In this document: piece after piece, positions 60,281 to 64,000 of the stretch
Layout: every line of letters begins with the position of its first letter
Numbering within the stretch: position 1 is the stretch's first letter
From: Actinomycetospora corticicola
GTDB taxonomy: Bacteria; Actinomycetota; Actinomycetes; Mycobacteriales; Pseudonocardiaceae
DNA: 64,000 nucleotides
Assembly: GCF_013409505.1 (NCBI RefSeq)
Contig: NZ_JACCBN010000001.1
Span: 3,162,001-3,226,000 of the forward strand
Direction: 5' to 3'
Made by a program: the position numbers and the translations under genes
The notes under the pieces: generated by a model
Database searches by the model: none
Told to the model about the DNA's origin: nothing
The model's input: only the letters and a program-made list of their open reading frames with translations

Positions 60281-62206
60281 ATGGCCACGGCCCCGACCAC
60301 ACCGGACGCCCCCGCGGCGGCCGACGACGCCGCCGCGCCCGATCCCGGGAGCACGCGCGCGGGCGTGGTGATCGCGGTACTCGTCGTGTCCGCGTTCGTC
60401 ATGATCCTCAACGAGACGATCCTGTCGGTCGCGCTGAACGACCTGACGCGGGACCTCGGCGTCTCCACCACCACGGTGCAGTGGCTGACCAGCGGGTTCC
60501 TCCTCACGATGGCCGTCGTCATCCCGACGACGGGCTTCCTGCTCGAGCGGTTCACCCCGCGGCAGGTGTTCCTCGCGTCGCTGACGCTGTTCAGCATCGG
60601 CACGCTGGTCAGTGCGCTCGCGCCCGGCTTCGGCGTGCTCCTCGTCGGGCGCGTGGTGCAGGCGTGCGGGACGGCGCTGATCATCCCGCTGCTGATGACC
60701 TCGGTGATGCGGCTCGTGCCGGAGCACAAGCGCGGCTCGATGATGGGGACGATCTCGATCGTCATCGCCGTGGCGCCGGCCATCGGCCCCACGATCGGCG
60801 GCGCCGTCCTGGCCTCGCTCGGCTGGCGCTGGATGTTCTGGATCGTCCTGCCGCTCGCGATCCTGGCGCTCCTGCTCGGCGCGGCCCTCATGCGGCTGCC
60901 CTCGCAGACCCGCTCGGTCCCGCTCGACGTGCTCTCGGTCCTGCTGTCGGCGCTCGGCTTCGGCGGCATCCTCTACGGGTTCTCCGCGATCGGGGAGTCC
61001 GGCGGCTCCGGCCCGCACGTGGCGCCGTGGATCCCGCTGGTCGTCGGCGCGGTGAGCCTCGTGCTGTTCGTGCTGCGCCAGCTCTCCCTGCAGAAGCGGC
61101 ACGCCGCCCTGCTCGACCTGCGGCCGTTCACCCACCGCACCTTCGTGGTGTCGCTGATCCTCGCCGCGCTGCTGTTCATGGCGCTGCTCGGCGCGGCCGC
61201 GATCCTGCTGCCCCTCTACCTGCAGACGGTGCTGCAGCAGGGCACCTTCGTCACCGGACTCGCGGTGTTGCCCGGTGGTCTCGTGCTCGGTCTGCTGGGC
61301 CGGCCGGTCGGGGCGCTCTTCGACCGCTACGGCGCGCGGCCGCTGGTCATCCCGGGTGCCCTGGCGATGGCCGCCTCGCTCTGGGGCTTCGCCTCGCTGA
61401 GCGCTGCGTCGCCGCTGTGGCTCGTGATCGTCATCCACATGGTGCTCATGGCGGGCCTCGGGCTGATGATGACGCCGCTGATGACGTCGTCGCTGGCGGT
61501 CCTCCCGGGGCCGCTCTACTCCCACGGCAGCGCGATCCTGGCCACGCTGCAGCAGGTGGCGGGCGCGTTCGGCACGGCCGCGTTCGTCACGATCTCGGCG
61601 ATCGCGTCGGCCACGGCGGGTGGCTCGCCCGACGCGCAGGGCCTGCGGACCGGGTTCATGGCGGCCGGTGTCGTCGGTGTCCTCGCGCTGATCGTGTCGT
61701 TCTTCCTGCCCCGCCGGATCGTCGCGGCGTCCGATGCCGACGCGCCCGACGCCGGGACGGCCGAGGTCGAGACGGCCGCCGACGCCCCGGAGGTCGACCC
61801 GCGCGCCGGGTCCGCCTCCGCGGTCGAACCCGGCGACGCCGCCGACCGAGCCACCGACACGGGCCCGGTGCCCGTCGCGGCGGGTGCCTCGAACGGCTCC
61901 GCGCACGGGGCGAAGGTCGTCGGGCAGGTCACGTTGGCCCGCCGCGGCGAGGCGGTCGTGACGCTCGTCGACGAGCACGGCGTCCAGCACGGGCGGGCCG
62001 AGACGTCGGACGGGTCCTACGACCTCGCGCTCCCCGGCTCGGGCGCGTGGCTCGTCGTCATCAGCGCGCCGGGGCACGCCCCGCGCGCCGACCGGGTCGT
62101 GGTCGGCGGGCACACGCCGGAGCTGCGACACGACGTGACGCTCCTCGGCTCGGAGCCGCTCGCCGACGACGCCCTCTCCCCGGAGCCGCTGACCTCGCAG
62201 AGCTGA
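60281..62206 (+). CDS. DHA2-family MFS drug/proton antiporter with C-terminal beta-sandwich domain
   Basis: A 641-residue transporter. Residues about 25-480 contain 14 hydrophobic helices with MFS motifs (LNETILSVALNDLTRDLGVS, LTSGFLLTMAVVIPTTGFLL, motif A-like LERFTPRQVF, GRVVQACGTALIIPLLMTSV, AVAPAIGPTIGGAVLASLGW). A hydrophilic Asp/Ala-rich linker (about 485-545) leads to a domain (about 546-615) VVGQVTLARRGEAVVTLVDE, DGSYDLALPGSGAWLVVIS, of the carboxypeptidase-regulatory/CnaB-like type. The ATG at 60281 follows GGAAAGG. The substrate is unknown. The fused domain is cytoplasmic if the helix count is even. Confidence 0.92.
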   Translation: MATAPTTPDAPAAADDAAAPDPGSTRAGVVIAVLVVSAFVMILNETILSVALNDLTRDLGVSTTTVQWLTSGFLLTMAVVIPTTGFLLERFTPRQVFLASLTLFSIGTLVSALAPGFGVLLVGRVVQACGTALIIPLLMTSVMRLVPEHKRGSMMGTISIVIAVAPAIGPTIGGAVLASLGWRWMFWIVLPLAILALLLGAALMRLPSQTRSVPLDVLSVLLSALGFGGILYGFSAIGESGGSGPHVAPWIPLVVGAVSLVLFVLRQLSLQKRHAALLDLRPFTHRTFVVSLILAALLFMALLGAAAILLPLYLQTVLQQGTFVTGLAVLPGGLVLGLLGRPVGALFDRYGARPLVIPGALAMAASLWGFASLSAASPLWLVIVIHMVLMAGLGLMMTPLMTSSLAVLPGPLYSHGSAILATLQQVAGAFGTAAFVTISAIASATAGGSPDAQGLRTGFMAAGVVGVLALIVSFFLPRRIVAASDADAPDAGTAEVETAADAPEVDPRAGSASAVEPGDAADRATDTGPVPVAAGASNGSAHGAKVVGQVTLARRGEAVVTLVDEHGVQHGRAETSDGSYDLALPGSGAWLVVISAPGHAPRADRVVVGGHTPELRHDVTLLGSEPLADDALSPEPLTSQS

Positions 62207-62220
62207 CGGTGTCCAGGACG

Positions 62221-62259
62221 ACAGAACGGCCCCACCCGACTCGGGTGGGGCCGTTCTGT
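62221..62259 (+). terminator. Strong intrinsic terminator after MFS gene
   Basis: ACAGAACGGCCCCACCCGA pairs with the complementary strand to 62259 in a near-perfect 19-base stem with a one-base loop at the GACTC centre, then CGTTC. It starts 15 bases after the stop codon and may also serve glpD from the other side. Confidence 0.85.
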
Positions 62260-62275
62260 CGTTCGGTCCGTCCGC

Positions 62276-62337
62276 CGCGAGGGTGACACCAGGCAGGCCC
62301 ACGGGGCTCCCGGGCTGCCTCACGTACATCTCGCGGT
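62276..62337 (+). repeat. REP-like palindromic repeat, family A, copy 5
   Basis: Arms CGCGAGGGTGACACCAGGCA and GCTGCCTCACGTACATCTCG. It pairs with copy 6 as a doublet with 83 bases between their GGCAGG cores (62292 and 62375), the same as copies 2 and 3. Confidence 0.85.
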
Positions 62338-62359
62338 CGGACGCCTCGAGCCCGTCGTC

Positions 62360-62419
62360 GCAAGGGTGACACCAGGCAGGCCAGCGGGCCTCGCGGGCTG
62401 CCTGATGTACCCCTCGCGG
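62360..62419 (+). repeat. REP-like palindromic repeat, family A, copy 6
   Basis: Arms CGCAAGGGTGACACCAGGCA and GCTGCCTGATGTACCCCTCG. It ends only six bases before the glpD stop codon. Confidence 0.85.
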
Positions 62420-62424
62420 GGGGC

Positions 62425-64000
62425 TCAGCCCGTTCCGAGCGGCTCGAGCTGCTCGCGCCGAGGGTCGGGCGCGGCGAGCCGGAGCTTGTCGGCCTCCTCG
62501 TCGCTCTCCACCGTCTGCGACCGCCGCTCCGCCTCGACCCGCTCGACGTAGGAGCGAACCTCCTCGTCGCGGGTCTCGGTGCTCCAGCCGAGCAGCGGCG
62601 CCATCTGGTCGGCCACCGACTCCGCCGAGTCGACGCCGCGGTGGGCGTACTCGATGGAGATGCGGGTGCGGCGGGTCAGCACGTCGTCGAGGTGCAGCGC
62701 GCCCTCGTAGGCCACCGCGTAGGCGATCTCCACGCGCAGGTAGTCGGGCGAGCCCGGGACCGGCTCGCGCAACGTCGGGTCGTCCTCGGTCATCGCGAGC
62801 AGTCCGTGCAGCAGCGAGCCGTACCGGTCGAGCAGGTGCCGCACGCGGTGCGGGTGGAGGTCGTACTGCCGCCCGATGTGCTCGGCCTGGTTGACCAGCG
62901 CGAAGTAGCCGTCCGCGCCGATCAGCGGGACCCGGTCGGTGATCGACGGCGCGACCCGGGCCGGGATGTCCTGGACGGCGAGGTCGAGGGCGTCCTTGGC
63001 CATGACGCGGTAGGTCGTGTACTTGCCGCCGGCGATCGACACCATGCCCGGCATCACCCGCGACACGGCGTGCTCGCGGGAGAGCTTCGAGGTCTCCTCG
63101 CTCTCGCCGGCGAGCAGGGGCCGCAGCCCGGCGTAGACGCCCTCGATGTCGTCGTGGGACAGCGGGGTGACCAGCACGGCGTTGATGTGCTCGAGCAGGT
63201 AGTCGATGTCGTGGCGGGTCGCCGCCGGGTGGGCGAGGTCGAGCCGCCAGGTGGTGTCGGTGGTCCCGACGATCCAGTGGTTGCGCCACGGGATGACGAA
63301 CAGCACCGACTTCTCGGTCCGCAGGATCATGCCCACGTCCGACGGGATCTTGTCGCGGGCGACCAGGAAGTGCACGCCCTTCGAGGCGTTCACCTTGAAC
63401 CGGCCGCGGGTGCCCGCGGCGTGCTGCATCTGGTCGGTCCACACCCCGGTGCAGTTCACGACGACGTGCGCGCGCACGTCGGTCTGCCGCCCGGTCTCGA
63501 CGTCGCGGACCCGCACCCCGGCGATCCGGTCGACCTCGTGGATGAAGTCGACGACCTGGGTGGACGTGCGGACGACCGCGCCGTACTGGGCGGCGGTGCG
63601 GCCCACCATCATCGTGTGGCGGGCGTCGTCGGCCTGGGCGTCGTAGTAGCGCACCGCGCCGACGAGCGCGTCGCGCTTGAGCGCCGGCGCCATCCGCAGG
63701 GCGCCCGAGCGGGTCAGCTGCTTCTGCTTGGGCAGCGAGCTCTTGCCGCCCATCGTGTCGTAGAGCGTGATGCCGGCGGTGACGTACGGGCGCTCCCACA
63801 CGTGATGGGTCAGCGGGTACAGGAACGGCACCGGCTTGATCAGGTGCGGGGCGAGCCGGGTCATGTTCAGCTCACGCTCGAACAGCGCCTCACGGACCAG
63901 CCCGAAGTCGAGCTGCTCGAGGTAGCGCAGACCGCCGTGGAAGAGCTTCGACGACCGGCTCGACGTCCCGGCCGCCAGGTCGCGCGCCTCGACGAGGGCG
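62425..64000 (-). CDS. glpD: Glycerol-3-phosphate dehydrogenase (partial, N-terminus beyond right edge)
   Basis: A membrane-associated FAD enzyme that oxidises glycerol-3-phosphate to dihydroxyacetone phosphate. The visible 525 residues start inside the domain at ALVEARDLAAGTSSRSSKLF and HGGLRYLEQLDFGLVREAL, which are typical of the start of mature GlpD after the FAD loop; the Rossmann loop lies beyond base 64000. Later motifs are PFLYPLTHHVWERPYVTAG, NCTGVWTDQMQHAAG, HFLVARDKIPSDVGMILRTE, GTTDTTW, and the C-terminal domain with SIAGGKYTTYRVMAKDALDL. It ends QLEPLGTG. The short tail is like that of actinobacterial homologues. Confidence 0.95.
   Translation of the reverse strand, partial: ALVEARDLAAGTSSRSSKLFHGGLRYLEQLDFGLVREALFERELNMTRLAPHLIKPVPFLYPLTHHVWERPYVTAGITLYDTMGGKSSLPKQKQLTRSGALRMAPALKRDALVGAVRYYDAQADDARHTMMVGRTAAQYGAVVRTSTQVVDFIHEVDRIAGVRVRDVETGRQTDVRAHVVVNCTGVWTDQMQHAAGTRGRFKVNASKGVHFLVARDKIPSDVGMILRTEKSVLFVIPWRNHWIVGTTDTTWRLDLAHPAATRHDIDYLLEHINAVLVTPLSHDDIEGVYAGLRPLLAGESEETSKLSREHAVSRVMPGMVSIAGGKYTTYRVMAKDALDLAVQDIPARVAPSITDRVPLIGADGYFALVNQAEHIGRQYDLHPHRVRHLLDRYGSLLHGLLAMTEDDPTLREPVPGSPDYLRVEIAYAVAYEGALHLDDVLTRRTRISIEYAHRGVDSAESVADQMAPLLGWSTETRDEEVRSYVERVEAERRSQTVESDEEADKLRLAAPDPRREQLEPLGTG

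Overview
The window is very GC-rich, densely coding actinobacterial chromosome. Its gene order follows the Mycobacterium tuberculosis segment from secA1 (Rv3240c) to accA3 (Rv3285): secA-hpf-comF-lpqB-mtrB-mtrA-tmk, ahcY, an amino-acid permease, manA-tobH-like-trm112-manB-DUF3499, a zincin-like gene, whiB2, fbiA-fbiB, manC, wbbL, rmlD, an LCP ligase, TIGR03089, fadE25, purE-purK, gtrA, a PH-domain protein, birA, accD5-accE-maf and accA3. The protein sequences, WhiB2, coenzyme F420 genes and rhamnosyl/arabinogalactan linker genes suggest a mycolic-acid-clade relative in Pseudonocardiales (Pseudonocardia or Actinomycetospora-like). The genus is an inference.

Layout. Positions 1-8.3 kb hold protein export (secA), ribosome hibernation (hpf), a ComF-like phosphoribosyltransferase and the tmk-mtrA-mtrB-lpqB operon, all leftward. 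Positions 8.3-9.9 kb are a repeat island: three copies of a palindromic REP-like element, one split by an intact IS110-family insertion sequence. Then come ahcY behind a SAH riboswitch, an acyl-CoA ligase, a permease and the GDP-mannose genes. Positions 20-33 kb hold a giant glycosyltransferase, WhiB2, a site-2-type protease, F420 biosynthesis, an AlkA-type glycosylase, manC and WbbL. Positions 33-41 kb hold rmlD, an LCP ligase, fadE25, purEK and a degenerate GGDEF protein. Positions 41-53 kb are more variable: an ECF sigma factor fused to its anti-sigma domain, DUF1707 proteins, an FMN oxidase, a methyltransferase, an F420-type oxidoreductase, a DUF1540 protein facing a degenerate ABC-ATPase-like gene under a possible IdeR box, gtrA, a two-component system and hisN. 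Positions 53-64 kb hold birA and the acyl-CoA carboxylase genes it serves, maf, a DHA2 transporter with an extra beta-sandwich domain, and a partial glpD.

The genes converge on cell-envelope assembly: GDP-mannose supply (manA, manB, manC), dTDP-rhamnose (rmlD) and its transfer to the linker (wbbL), ligation (LCP), acyl-CoA carboxylases for lipid precursors with their biotin ligase, and MtrAB-LpqB and WhiB2 for growth and division control.

The most notable non-coding signal is the IS110 element. Its boundaries can be fixed by comparison with an uninterrupted paralogous repeat nearby. The 228 bases between its left end and its transposase start can be read as a bridge RNA: one loop matches the element's own two ends, and the other matches the target site in the dispersed palindromic repeats. 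Other unexplained structure includes a second palindromic repeat family, a 57-bp tandem repeat, and a 14-bp motif present 13 times without mismatch.
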